A stretch of 64,000 bases of DNA from Ophiocordyceps camponoti-saundersi (nom. inval.) (lineage: Eukaryota > Ascomycota > Sordariomycetes > Hypocreales > Ophiocordycipitaceae): positions 17,855-81,854 of the forward strand of contig PDHQ01000153.1 in NCBI GenBank assembly GCA_003339415.1, written 5' to 3'. Each line of letters starts with the position of its first letter. Positions within the stretch are counted from its first letter, which is position 1. This document shows positions 13,483 through 26,203 of the stretch, piece after piece. Below the pieces are notes generated by a model. The model was not told the DNA's origin. It saw nothing but the letters and a program-made list of their open reading frames with translations, and ran no database searches. A program made the position numbers and the translations under genes.

Positions 13483-16400
13483 CCGGTAACTTTTTCTTTT
13501 TCGGGAAAGGGCGATTCCTCGGCCTATACCGAGTTTAGGCGTTTCTCCTTTTAAGTTATAAAGCCTTAGACTTAGATATTAAGAGTATTAATATCGATTA
13601 GGTATTCTAGCGCTTTATTTAGATTATCCTTAGTTATAGTATTTATAAAGTTATCTAAGCTATTTATCTATTTAATTTCCTTAACTTCTTAGTTCTTATA
13701 AAACTCTCTTATTAATATAATATTAATTATTAACCTTTTTTCTTTCGTAATCCTAAGCTTTACTAGATATTTATATAATAAGTATAAGTTAATATAGATA
13801 ATAGTTTAGATTATACTTAATCTAAGTTTAGACTAAATTCTTATTAATATTAAGCTAATAAAGATATTAATATCGAAGCTAGCCGATATCTTATATATTT
13901 TAGATATTAGTATAGATAATATTATTTTTTTATACTTTATTAAGCTTTAGTAAATAATATTCCTAAAAAGCGTAAACTTATTTTTACCGCCGGTCTCTTA
14001 TTTAAATATAATAATATATCTAATTTATAAGGATAAGTTAGAGTTATTTATAAAAAAACTATTAATAAAAATATAAAGCTTTATATTATTTAGCGGTATA
14101 AGGATATATCGTAGTTTTCGGTTTTAGTATTTTTACTATTATCGTAACTTTTTATTAAGCTTCTTATAGTTTTTTCTATTTAGAGATTATTTTTAAGTAA
14201 TAACGGAAAGATTATAGGTAGCTTTAAGTTAATAAATAAAGGCGATATAAGTACCTTAGGTATATTATTTAAGGTATTATTAAGCGTAATCTAGGGCGGA
14301 GTAATCGATAAGTTAAATCTTAGCTACTTAGCCTTTTTATCGAAAAAAGATCGAACTTAAGGTAAAGTTAATCTAAGATTTATTAAAATTTATAATATCC
14401 CTAGCTTAGAGGATAGTTTTAAGTTTAATACGGAACTAAGCGGCGGTTATCTACTTATCTTTTAGTTAGCTAAAAGCCTTTATATTAAGTATAAGAGTAT
14501 TATTAGTTTATAAACTAATAATTTTAAAACGCGCTTAATCGTTATATTTAATAAGGAGGTAAGTATCGAAGGTTAATATTTATATTTATAGCTATTAAAG
14601 ATAGTAATCTTAATAAGTTCGAAATTAGTAAATATTAGTCTTCGTAATATTATATAATAGCTTAATAACGCGGATTATAATATTTAGAGGGTATTAGTCT
14701 TTTATTTTAAGGGGAAGTATAGCGATAATAATTTTTTTAAAGTTAGATTATAACTATAAGTATACTTAAGTAATATTATATAAGGCTAATTTAAAGCTTA
14801 ATTAAAAGGTAGCTAAGGTAAAAGTAAGAATAAGCCGCTAGCTAGCTTATTATATTATCGGGGATTAAGTAAGAATAATATCCTTACCCTTATTATTATA
14901 ACTTATAATAATAAGCTTAGATTTTTCGTATAGGTAGTTAGTGCCCGTTTTTTTAATTTCCTAAATTATATAAGCTTTAAAAACGCGAACGCTATAATAC
15001 TTAATAATATTATATTTTTTAAAGAAAAAGATATTATAGCTAATAAGGTTATTAATCTCCTAAATATCCGAGGCCTTAAAAAGCTAGCTAGCTATTATAA
15101 TTTTTCCTTTAGCTTAAAGCTTAAGGGATAATAATATATTATCTTTTTCTTTTTACGTTATAAAAGCGTTATCCGTAAAAAGATTTTAAAGAATACGTAT
15201 AGTAATTTTTAGATAAGGTATTACTCGGGATAGTACTAAAATTAAGTCGATATTAAGAGGAGGTAAAATCGGCATTAATTTAGGGCTTTTATATAGAGGT
15301 ATTAGAAAAAGGCGGATATACGTAAATTAAAAAGAATAAGGTCTATATAGGAGATTAACGGTAATATTATAGCTATCGATAAAAAGAAAGGTATATAGTC
15401 TTATCTATTTACCGAGTTCGCGCTAAATATAAACTTAGCTATTTAAAAGTAGCTATAGAATATTAGAGATATTAGGGCTATTTTATATAAATAAAATATT
15501 ATAAACTATTTATTAAGTATAATATTTTTAGAGTTTAGTTATAGCTTTTTAGATAGTAATAGCTTATTATAAGGTAGAAAAAGTTAGAGCTAAGTTAAGG
15601 TATATATATAAGTAAGCTTTAAAAACTAAAAAGGTTAAGATAAGTTTATTAAGTTTTACTATATCGTTAACTATTTTTATAGCTATTTATAAAATAGAAT
15701 CCTAACCGATATCGGGTTAAAGTTTAGCTAAGATTACCTTATAAGCGCGTTAAAAAGGGGTATAGTATTATTTAACTTTCCTAACTAACTAATATACCTT
15801 AACGGGGACTTAAGTATATATAACACCTAAGGTAGCGGCCTTAGAATAAAACTTCTAAAAATCGAAGTTTTTTCTAATATTATAATAAATAATATTAGGG
15901 GGTTTAAGGTAAATATCGATCTAAATTATATAAAAAGTATTCTAAATATCTTTTACGAAAAAAAATAGGAGAAACTAAATAGCTTAGAAAGCTATAGCTT
16001 AGTTAATAGCGTATAAGATAGCTTATTAGTTAATATAGAGAATATTTATAATAACCTTAAAGTTAAAATCGCGGTTATCCTCTAGCTTAAATTTAAACTA
16101 TTAGGGCGCGGGGCTATTTAATTAGTACTAATAATAAATTTTAAAGATAGCCTTAATAGCTTAGATATCGGTATTATATCTAGCTTAAGTAAGTAATTAG
16201 TATAGATAGGATATATTAGGGTGCCTAAATTATCTATAAATTTAGCGTATCTCCTACTTAGTAAGATACGATATTACTTCTTCTAAAGGTAAAAAGAAGA
16301 ACTAAAAATAACTTTATTTACGTATAATAAGGATCTTAGTTATATTATAAATAAGGTAATTTAAAATATTATAGAAGAATATCCTTAATTAATTTATATC

Positions 16401-18960
16401 TACTAAGTATAAGAGGAATAAGGTTTAACTAGGTAAAATATAGAATATAATCTTACCTACTAAGGTTATAACTTAAATAAAGCTAAAAAAGGTAATAACT
16501 TAACTTTTACCGAATTTAATAGATATTTAGCTAGCGGTAAACTTATTAAGGGATAGTAAGGGTATAAGAAGCCGTAATACTTTAAACTAAGATTAACCTA
16601 ATATCGATATAGATACCGTATTAATATTAATTAAAATACTTTAGAATATTATCTAAGAATAGTAGTTTATTAAAATAAACTAAGTAGCGGGAGCTATAAT
16701 AAGTATAGGCTTATAAGGGTTATCTCCTATTAGGAAATATATATATACTAATTAATATAATATTTTAGCTACCTAAAGTAATATTAATAATAAGTTTTCT
16801 ATTAGTTCTATAATTTAGGGTATATAAAATACTTAAGTTAATTATATAAACGATAAAGTATAATATAGAGTTTCGGTAAGTTTATAAGATAGGAGTATTT
16901 ACCCGTTATCGCTATCCTTTTTTAGTACTTTTTTTATCTTTTCGAAGTTTACGAAATAAGCGTTAAAGTTAACCTTTATACTAATAAAAGTATAATAAGC
17001 TAGAAACGAATATTTAAATATTTTATATTCCTTTTTTATATATTTAAAAGATTAGTATCTAATCTTACTATAAATAAAGTATTTACGGTTTTATAAAATA
17101 TCGGTCCTTAGGTTATAAGTAAAGTTATTTCCGCTATTATTATAATATTAGTTTAAGGGCCGGTTAAAAGTTTTCTAATATCGGCAATTAAGGTAAAAAG
17201 TATTAGGGCTTAAAGCGTTAAGAGGAGGTAATAGTAGGTAAAAGCTTTAAATATATTATAAGCTACTAGATTAATAAGTTAAGGCTATTTCTAAAAAGGA
17301 ACGGAGATTAGATATAAGCGTCTCCGTATTTTTCGTAGGTCTAAAAAATATAAATTCTAATTTAAGAACGCCTCGGTAAGCGTTAATAAGGGTTATCTAT
17401 AAAAAAGCGTTACTAATATAATTAGAACTAAGAGCACGCTAATAAAGATCTAATTTATTAAAAAGTTTTTATAGGACTTTATATAGTTTATTTTTAAGGT
17501 ATAAAGTCCGAATTATCTAATAAGTAATAAATATCTAATTCGTATAATAATAAAAATAATTAATATTTATATTAAAATACTTCTATATTTAAAAATATAT
17601 ATTGCGGAAAGTAGAAAATTAGTTAATATAATCGAGATAATATTATCTTACTTAGCTTAAAAGAATACGTAGAAAAATCGTATAAAAATAAGATAAGTAA
17701 ATTTTTAATATAAAATAGGTATTTATAAAAACGCGGACCTTATCGTCTAAGAGGTTATAAAGTTCGCCTAAGTATATAATATTCTTATCTTAGATTTAAA
17801 TAAATTAAGTAATTATTTCTAAATTAATATATATATTAGGAAATTTAATTAAAAGTAATATAAAGAAAGTAAAAGCGTTCGGTATAAGTTCGTCCTAAAA
17901 TTAAGGTATTTTCGATAAGAGTCCTTATTAATATCGATAAAGTTCTATATCGGTATCTAAATAAGGACCTTAGCTATTAATATTAAGTTTAGCTATACTT
18001 ACTAATAGTTTTTTAATAGGTATATTTAGTAAGGACTATATTTTTTAAGCGATAGCTTAAGGGTTTTAGAACTAATATATTATTAGTTACTAAGTAAGTT
18101 AAATTAGTAAGTTTTAAAATAATATATTTAATTATAATATTTAAAAATTAGGGATAATTTAGATTTAAATATTCCTAGCGTCTAAGCTAGGCTTTAGTTA
18201 AGGTACTATCTACTATTATAAGGTAAGTATAGTAGTAATTTAGGTTTCTATCTTAGTTTTTAATATTAATCTTATAAGAATTATAAGTCCTAGTTTAAAA
18301 AAGGTTTTGCTATATACTTAGGCTAGCTATATAAGAGGTTTATTTATATTTAGAAGTTTATTAAGTTTCTTTAAGGCGGGTTTTTTAAATCTACTAATAT
18401 AAATTCCTTATCTTATAAGAAAGCTTCGGGTAAGGTCCCTTATAAATACTCGTCCTATTTCCTACGTTTTCGTTTTCTAGCCGTTAAAATATTATTAGAA
18501 AAGGTTAAATAAAGTAAAATTAGAGAGTTACTTATTATTTTTAATAAACGAGATAAATCTTACTATTACTAGTTTAATTATCTCTACGTTCTTATAGTCT
18601 CTTAGTATATTATTATCTTAGCGATCTAAGTTAAACTAATTTTAATATTATTTTAAAATCTTAGTATATCTAAATATTTCCTAAGTTAGCTAGTTATAAT
18701 ATTTAAGGAGTTTTATTCTATTTTCGGGAGGGGTGCTTATTATTATAAGTAAGTTTTCGAACCGGCTTTAGATAGATATTATAAAGTATTTAAATTAGCT
18801 TCTTTAAGAGTTCTAAAAGGGGTCCTATATAGCCTTTTATTAACTTTTTAATCGATTATAGCTTACTTTTATATAGTTACTTTTATAAGAGTTTACTATT
18901 AAAGTCGATTATTCTATCCTTACTAATCTATAATTAACTAAAATTTTAACTACTAATTAA

Positions 18961-19412
18961 TATTAATTAGCCTTTATAGTACGTATATAGGAGTTAATAG
19001 TAATTACTAATATTAAAAGTATAATTCTTCTAATTTATAATATTTATCTATATCTTCTCTAAAAATAAAGAAAATTCTACGTTTACTTATATATAAAATA
19101 TCCTTATATATACTCTCTTTTTCTATACTTAATATTAGATTAAGTATAATCTAATCTCTTTTTCTATACTCGATATTAGATTAAGTATAATCTAATCTTT
19201 TCTAGAAACTAATCTAATATTAACTAGGAGTTTATTAAAGCTCCTATCTAAAATATTATAATAAAAATATAATCGAAACTTACCTTACTTCTTATTACCT
19301 AAGTCCCTTTAATATATCCTACGTAATATACCCCTTTTCCCCTTATCCTAAGTATATATAGATCTTATTCTATACCTATATAGATTTTAGTTATTCTTAT
19401 ATAAGTCTAACA
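18961..19412 (+). repeat. 3' LTR of element G1
   Basis: 452 bp, the same length as the 5' LTR, beginning TATTAATTAGCC and ending TCTAACA, so the terminal CA is preserved here. It differs from the left LTR mostly by C/T and G/A changes. It is followed by the CCGGC target duplication. Confidence 0.86.
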
Positions 19413-22400
19413 CCGGCAAAGTTACTACTCCTACTAAGGTTATGCTAGGGTTAGACTATAACTATTATAATAGCTATTATTATTTAATTTTATTATTTCT
19501 ATATTATTAGGTAAGTTTAAATATATAATAATATTATTTTTTATTATTATTTTTAATTTATTATAAAATAAAATAATTATATTTTTAAGCTTTTTAAGTA
19601 TTATAATAAGGTAAAGATTTAGTTTAGATTAATTTTATACTTTAGCTATAAGGATATTTAAGTAAAAAAAGCGCTATATTTTAGTTAGAGTTATATTAAG
19701 GTAAAAATTAATATTAGTAAAGATAACTTATAGAATATAATTAAAGCTAATAAGGTTAAAGTTATTCTTTTAATATATCGCTTAATAATTAAGTATAGTT
19801 TAAGCTAAGTTAATAGTTTTAGTTTACTTATTATATATTTTCTAAGTAACTTTACTTAAGGGCGTAAAGAGTCTAAGTTAAAAGCTAATTATTAGCTTAA
19901 AAAAGTTAAATACCTTAAGGGTAGACTATTTATAGTAATTTTAAAAGGAGTAGTAAATATTAAAATTACTATATAAAAAGGTAGCTATTAAGTTAAAGTT
20001 AAGGTAAATAATATTTTTTTAAAAAAAAGGACTTTACTTAATTATTAATAAGGGTAAGGTATAAAAAAGATTAATATTATATTAAAGGCGGTAAAAGGGG
20101 TTTAAAAGAAAAAGTTTAATTATTTATAAATATAAAAAATTATTTAGCTATTAGAATTTATAAGTTTATATAATATAATACTTAAAAGTAATAAGTAATT
20201 AAATTAATTATACTATAATTCTTATATATAAATAAAGTTATAGCTAACTAAGCTATAAAGCGCTATAAATATAAAATAACTACGCTTTTATATATTTTAA
20301 AAAAGGATTTTAATTTTTATTAAAAGCAGATAAGGTAAAAATCTATAATTATATTAAGGTAAATAAGAGGGCCCCTTATCCCTTATTAGCTTCCTATCCT
20401 TTTTAGGTATTAAAAGTAATATTACTCTTATTATAGCCTTTTTTAGTATTAGATTAAGGTCCTTATTTATATTAAATTAAATTATAGCTTATAACTATAA
20501 TAAAGGTATAAGAGATAGCTTTTAGGATTAGACTTTTATAAAGCTATTATTAAATTAAAACTAAGTTAGCTATAAGTAATTTTAAAACTTATATAATTAA
20601 TAAGTATAATTATTATATATTTAGTTTTAATATTTTTTTAAAGTAAAGTAATCTTAGGATTATAAGATATAATATCCCTTATAAAAGATATAGCTTTTAA
20701 TTTTATTTTTAGCTAAGGCTAAGTATATACTTTCTTTTTTTAAATATATTATAGTTATATAAAAGCTATAATATAGTTACTTATAATAATATTCCGCTAT
20801 ATATTTAAATTAGGAATATTAATAATACTATTAAGGCTATATTATATTATTATAAGCCTTAATATAAGAGATTTACCTATTTATTATAAGTTTATTTTAT
20901 ATAAGTTTATTAGTATTTATTATATTACTAACTCTTAATATAAAGTATATATATATATAGCTTTTTTATTATAAGGCTAAAGAGCTTAGAATTAGGTAAT
21001 TTTAACTTTATTAATTTTCTTAATTTATTATATAAGTATATTTTAGTTATTATAAGCGGCCTCTATATATATTTTTTCGCTATAATAAAGTAATTTCTTT
21101 AGTTATAAACCGCTCCCTTTTTAAAATAATAAGGATTTACTTAACTAAAGCTATTTACTTCTTATACTCTAAGTTAAATATAACTATAATATCCTTTTTA
21201 AAAAGCTATTATATTATTAATATAATATTATATTTTAAAGCTATATTTATAGCTTATATAATCTTTTATAAAGTTAATTATAAGGTATTTATATTAGTTA
21301 TAATATCTTTTATAAATTTAATAATTCTTTTATTAAAATAGTTTAAAATAAGTTTAATTATTATATATTTAATAATAGCTATAAAAGCTTATATAAAGTA
21401 AGCTTAATTAATATTAAAGCTAATAGTTAATAAAAAAGCTTTTTATATAGCTTTAATAATTATTTTCTTAATTAATTTAATAATCTTAAGTAAAAGTTAA
21501 GTCTTACTTTAATTTAAAATAGCTATATATTTCTTATAAAGTTTAGCCTTAAAAGCTATTATAATATTTTATATTATAAAAAACGCTATAGCTAATATTA
21601 GTATAATAAGCTTACTATATATATTTATTAGTTAAGTATTCTTCTTAAGCTAAATAAAAGGCTAATATCACGTTTCGCTTTTATTATAACTATTAAACTA
21701 ACTATTATAAGGAACTTTATATATATATATTAACTTATATAATAAAGTTTAAGTAACTTACTTAAATTATATAAGTAAAAAAATAGTCTATCTCTTATCT
21801 TATATACTTTAGCTAATTAAGTTATAAATAATTTAATTTAATAACTTTATTTATAACTACTCTATTAAATAAAAGTTATAGAAAAGTTAATATATTATAT
21901 ATATATCTTAGCTTTATTCCTCTATACTTAAGATTCTTATTATATTAACTATATCTATTATATTAATATTATATTAGTCTCGGATCGGTATTATCTTAAG
22001 TTTAACTTTTCTTTATACTTATCCCTAACCTCTTACTTTATTTATATAAAGATAGTAATCTCTATTTCGCGTGCTATATATATTTAACGCGTTTCCTAAG
22101 CAGCTAGCAATATATATATTCTAATAATATCTCTTATATTACTATCGCTAAGGTACTATACTTAGTTTATAACTTTATTTATCTTAATATTATTTTTATA
22201 TTACCCTTAGCCGGATTAGGAATACTATAAGGACTAACTTAGTCCCCGCGCCCTTTTATCTATAATTAGAGGAGTATTGCCCGCTCCTCGGGCCCTAGCC
22301 TTAGCCGCCGCGGGCACTATTATTATCTCCTTAATAATAAATATATTATAGTAAGCGGAATGCTAAATAATAAGTCTAGTGCCGTTATTATAAAAGGTTA

Positions 22401-22738
22401 ATATTATAGTTAGCTAATAAGATTACTTAACTTTATATTAAAAATAGTTTTAAAAAGATATTCTTAATAAAAATAATAACTATTAATTATATTTAAAAAG
22501 TATATGTAAAACTATTAATAAATATAAAGTAGCTTTTTAAATAGATATTTTATATATAATTAAGAAACAGCTCTTAAGGGGCCTATTATCTAACTATCTC
22601 TCTAGAGGTGCCTCTACTTTTAAGTGCTAAAGCTGCGTCTATAATAAATAGTTATTTCACGATTTGTTTTTATTTAAATTCCTAGTTTAGAAGTCTTGCA
22701 AGTTTTCTAAGCACTAAAGCAAAAGATAGCAAACTTCA
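22401..22738. other. Transition zone beside the gene island
   Basis: Between the end of LINE X1 and the gene's downstream region the sequence shifts from RIP-type AT-rich DNA to normal composition, with CA and TG reappearing from about 22,560. I see no gene or RNA here. Confidence 0.6.
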
Positions 22739-22761
22739 TTACTCGCTACACACGCGAGTAA
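22739..22761 (-). other. Stem-loop downstream of the Mei2-like gene
   Basis: A perfect 8-bp inverted repeat, TTACTCGC and GCGAGTAA, around a 7-nt loop. It lies about 70-90 nt past the stop codon of the minus-strand gene, so it is probably in the 3' untranslated region or near the cleavage site. A role in 3'-end formation or RNA stability is possible but unproven. Confidence 0.4.
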
Positions 22762-22829
22762 CAAAAGCAGGACGAAATGGACAAGTATAGACTTTCCCGC
22801 ACTTCCCGGACCGTTGTCTTGTTCTGGCG

Positions 22830-25461
22830 CTAGATGTGGTCGCCATATGATGAGGATTGTTTCGGTGTGTCATACGGATACAAGTGCTGTATGGCTGCTT
22901 CATAGTCATACTCCTCAAGAGCAGCCAATCGAGTGCCCCGATCGTACTGCGATCTCCTGCGCCGCTGCTCATCTCGAAAATGTTGTCCTGCATTAGGGGT
23001 AAAGAGCCCTATCAACGAGTAAGTTACAGGCTGCGTAGACTTTGCAGAATTGGGGATTAAGCCACATACCGACGTGCTCCGCATTCTCGCAACTTCTCTT
23101 CATCTTTGACTGATTATCCGGCTCTGGAAATGGCTCTTCCTGGCCTGCCAGCTCCGGCATGGGACCATTAGAAGTATAGTACAGCTATAAGTTACAAACA
23201 CATCAGTGAATTATACATATCGGGCGATAGAGTAGTAGACAATTCTGGAAGCCAACATACCTTTGGTCGATAATGAGGTGCCTCGAGCATGACAGAGCTG
23301 TTGCGGAACTTTTGCACTAAGCAATCTTTGCCCTGAATGGCTGATGCCTGATTCAGTCACCGTCACTGAGGCAGGGACCTATTTCACATACTGGCATAAG
23401 AGATCTCTGCAACTTTGTCACTTTTAAAGCAGTTCCTGTGTGGTGTTTAGCGAGCGTATAGCGTTGGTCAGCCGGGTACTTACCAGCGCTGATTGCCGCG
23501 CGCATCGACGAACTGTGGACATCATATCAGTTAGTTTCACCGATGAGCTGGCTTGGCCCTTGGAGGCTCTTACATCTATGATATCTAACGGCTTTTCACG
23601 GTATCAGCATTAGTTTGCATCATTCCAACGAAATTCAAGATTAAGTAGCTTAAGTTAACTCACATCAACAAAATTTATAAAGGCATAGCCCACGCTTTCA
23701 AGAAAGAATCCGGGGTTAGCGATCGGCCCGAATGACGGCCGAAGATAGTTCTATGCAAAGACGGACTCACTTGCAATCATTGGCGAAATCAATGCGAAGA
23801 TACATGAAGTCATACTTTCCCCAACTTGATTCGTCAATAATTCTCTTAAGCATAGACTGATCGACTTTGTTCGGTATGTTCCGAAGCATTATCTGAAGTT
23901 TGTCAAATAAAGTAGTTCACACTTAGGTAGCAGAGCATACCGTAGTGCGAACGTCGATGCCTTCGCGAATCCGATTGATGTCAACGTGATTATGATGACC
24001 CGCCACACTGTGATGCGAGGATCTACTGATACGCAAGGCATTCTGTCTGCGAGCTTCAGACCTGCCAAAGCCGGGTATATGTCTGCACGGACTGTAATTC
24101 TTCTGAACGGTCAGGGCTGGCGATGGTGGTGAATGATACAGTGATCCGACGCCTTGAAATGACGGCGATACCGGTGCCAAGGGAGTTGCCGGTCCTTGCG
24201 TCGTTGGAGGAAAGAGAGAGTTGACCATGCAAGACATTGCTGGGGCCAAGGGTGGCTGTACAACGAGCGGGTACATGGCGAATGGGGACTGGATCTGCAG
24301 TCCACGAGCAGCTCCAGCAAGAGTGTTTGCTGATGGAAGTGAAAGCCGCTGTGCTTGTGCCTCGTTGGGACTTTGCCAAGGGTCGAGATCCTGGAAAGTA
24401 CCTATGAAGTTTGGGAGTTGAGCCGTGGTGGCCGTGTAGGGTGAAAAGACAAATTGAATACCCTGGGAGACAAAAATGTCACTTAGCCGAGGAGTGACAT
24501 GAATTCAAAGATTAGACATACCTCATTAGTGACGATATTACACAAATTCGAAGCTGCAACTACGGCGGCTGACACGTCGCAGAATTCGGCAATGGCCCTG
24601 AACGAACCATTCGGGAAGATAGACCGGCCGACAAAGGCAAAGAGCTGGCCGTGCGCTTGCAAAAAGCCACGCGCAATGTCCATAGCTTGAAGAACACCGA
24701 AAGTGATGCCCTGCGGCACGGCGGCAAAAACTAGAATTTTGCCAGAGTTGCATGCCATTGATTCAGAAGACTTATTATCCTTGGAAATAAGACCATTTTA
24801 GAGCAGTGCATCCTGGGGCATTTGCGGACGGGGCACATACCTTTGTACGCTGAGCCGGGTACGCGTACTCAACCTCCCAGCTGTTTCCTGCAATGCGAAT
24901 GATGGCAAGAGCCGAACAGGCATCCCTGATATCCGCGAAAGATATCAAAACCTGCCCATCAACAGTTTCGCAATGGTGGTTTCCAAGAAATGACTCCCCA
25001 TTGGCCTTCCATCCCTATTGAAATGTATTAGAGAGCTCAGATGATAAATACTAGGATTCGTGGTTCAAACAAACATCGAGCACCAAGCTGATATCCGAAA
25101 TGGAGATGGGGATGATCGAAGAAACTTTAAGGCTCCGTGAAAGGCCCAACTCATCGCTAAGGGCCGCCGCAATGGGGCCTCCTTCACCCATGAAGGGGAT
25201 TTGTTTCACGGCAGGAAATGGGCTAAATGCTAGAGCGGTGGGCGACAACCTGGTGCGAAGTCGATGTGATGGTGTGACGAATGGGTCTTTGTCTAGAGAC
25301 GTGGCTGGGAAAGAACGCGTAAGACCCTGAAGATGCTTGGAAGGACCATTATCAGGCGAAAATGTCGTCAAGCGCGTATCTGGCGTTCCTTTAAGAGAAT
25401 CTGCTCCGCCGCTCGACGATCGGGGCGACGAGGGGTTTTCCATATCGCGGTTCTGAGACAT
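22830..25461 (-). CDS. Mei2-like RNA-binding protein (652 aa, 12 exons)
   Basis: A homologue of the fission yeast meiosis regulator Mei2 and related fungal and plant proteins, which bind RNA through a specialised C-terminal RRM (RRM_2). Exons, 5' to 3', on the minus strand: 25461-25075, 25014-24841, 24779-24522, 24462-23941, 23892-23771, 23694-23664, 23591-23574, 23512-23484, 23435-23392, 23340-23261, 23184-23070, 23008-22830. All 11 introns are GT-AG, 48-76 nt, and the frame closes exactly (1,959 nt). Residues 110-183 and 201-282 look like degenerate N-terminal RRMs. A low-complexity linker leads to VDINRIREGIDVRTT (433-447), then IMLRNIP (448-454), the RNP1-like NVGYAFINF (488-496), FVDARGNQRW (505-514) and HYRPKLYYTSNGP (551-563), all hallmarks of the Mei2 C-terminal RRM. 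The start is the first in-frame ATG; the frame stays open upstream to about 25,700 without ATG, so an upstream coding exon cannot be excluded. No RIP damage is visible. A role in meiosis or development is inferred from the family. Confidence 0.9.
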
Positions 25462-26203
25462 AGTGAGCGACAACGGGCAAGATTCTGATGATTCTCCCGG
25501 CCAAGGTGGGAAGTATCCCTCCTTCGAGCCGAGACGCCCTTCTCCTTTGACTTCAAAATCCCAAACGATTTCCCTATGGCGCTCAAGCGGATGCAAGTCG
25601 CGAGTTGAAAAGGTAGAGGCGTCAGCTTCAGTAGGGAAACGCAGGACTGATGAAAATTTGCAGGCCTTGAAGAAGTAAAGATGTAGAATGAGAGATTGTC
25701 AAGACAAGAAAAAGAGAAGGCGTCAGACGCCCTGATGGATGTGTGCTGATTTATCCAGTGATAAGTAGGTAGGTAGGTAGGTAGGTAGGTAGGTAGGTAG
25801 GTAGGTAGTAGCGAGTGCCATGTTCTTTCGGGTCCTTCCGCTGAAGAATCTTCGAATTTTCTTATCGTCTATCAACCTACCTGCCTAGTTACTCAACTTC
25901 TCGCCTGCACTGCTTGTTTGCTGCGAGACACAATACTTAACACACCGACTTCGTGTGCGTTGCTGAGGGGAGGAACGAGCGAGTAATAACAGGACTGCAC
26001 AGAAAACCATCCTAACCACAACAGGAGCAAAAGCTGCAGATTGAATTGAAGGCAATGAAATGGGACGTTAACCTCTTGATTAATCTAAATCAAGCCTGAC
26101 ATCACCGCAGAACAAGTTTTGACCGGGTGATAAACATTTAGACCATAACCCCGCCTGTAATACTGCTCTAGATGGCGATGATCGACTCACTGAGGAGGAG
26201 TCT
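25462..26203 (-). promoter_or_regulatory. Upstream region of the Mei2-like gene
   Basis: Normal-composition DNA in the position of the 5' untranslated region and promoter of the minus-strand gene. It contains a CCTA-type tetranucleotide tract (25,765-25,808), which is common in promoters of filamentous ascomycetes. A further CCTACCTGCC cluster lies at about 25,875. No start-site or factor-binding motif could be fixed by eye. Confidence 0.45.
25765..25808. repeat. Tetranucleotide microsatellite (GTAG/CTAC)n
   Basis: About 11 uninterrupted units of GTAG on the plus strand, read as CTAC on the gene strand, about 305-350 nt upstream of the Mei2-like start codon. Such a tract is prone to length change and is likely to lie in the promoter or 5' untranslated region. 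Confidence 0.95.

Larger units (their letters stand above)
13031..19412 (+). mobile_element. LTR element G1, RIP-inactivated
   Basis: A 6,382-bp element with two 452-bp direct terminal repeats and a 5-bp target duplication: CCGGC at 19,413-19,417, and CTAGC at 13,026-13,030, which is the RIP form of the same word. It sits inside SINE W1. The plus strand between about 15,270 and 16,380 reads as one long frame broken only by TAA and TAG, as expected when Gln and Trp codons are hit. I could not recognise gag, RT or integrase domains in that frame. Assignment as an LTR retrotransposon rests on the termini and target duplication, not on protein evidence. Confidence 0.78.
12631..19457 (-). mobile_element. 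SINE-like element W1, 5'-truncated and split by LTR element G1
   Basis: The two halves (12,631-13,030 and 19,413-19,457) join to match W3 and, in reverse, W2. The tRNA-like head and the next few tens of bases are missing, a 5' truncation typical of retroposition. The flanks ATAACTACTA (12,621-12,630) and ATAACTATTA (19,458-19,467) look like a 10-bp target duplication in LINE X1. The 3' end on the minus strand has a (TA)n tail at about 12,631-12,650. Confidence 0.66.
1150..22400 (-). mobile_element. LINE relic X1, split by nested insertions
   Basis: Five pieces are collinear with the LINE copy at 44,446-51,161: about 1,150-2,097, 8,098-9,089, 10,068-10,497, 12,353-12,630 and 19,458-22,400. 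The order and the minus orientation match throughout. The right end at 22,400 (AAAAGGTTA) equals the 5' end of the other copy. The equivalent of the reverse-transcriptase catalytic box lies at 8,669-8,680 on the minus strand, where the two Asp codons read AAT AAT (Phe-Ile-Asn-Asn). The element is a non-LTR retrotransposon inactivated by RIP. The 3' end is beyond or hidden by the G-family fragment on the left. Confidence 0.72.
1..22600. repeat. RIP-mutated AT-rich block, left
   Basis: Read line by line, CA and TG dinucleotides are nearly absent while CG, GC, CC and GG persist and TA is very abundant. This is the signature of RIP, the ascomycete process that turns CpA into TpA on both strands of duplicated DNA. 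No long open frame survives, because CAA, CAG and TGG codons have become TAA or TAG. The block is built of nested transposon relics listed separately. The change back to normal composition is gradual, between about 22,560 and 22,700. Confidence 0.92.

Noticed and set aside
1..22600. Mitochondrial origin because of the very low GC content
   Set aside because: The depletion is specific to CpA and TpG with CpG retained, and retroelements with target duplications are nested here, which fits RIP in nuclear DNA.
22814..23060. Plus-strand small frames opposite the last exons of the Mei2-like gene
   Set aside because: They are antisense to coding exons that match the Mei2 C-terminal domain and have no independent support.
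24056..24379. Alternative minus-strand frames across exon 4
   Set aside because: They overlap the proven frame (residues 274-447) in other phases and do not continue across the flanking splice sites.
25051..25596. Reading the 181-codon frame as a complete gene starting at 25,596
   Set aside because: Its first codon is TTG, not ATG, and its last codons lie in an intron: splicing at 25,074/25,015 joins residue 129 to the next exon in frame.
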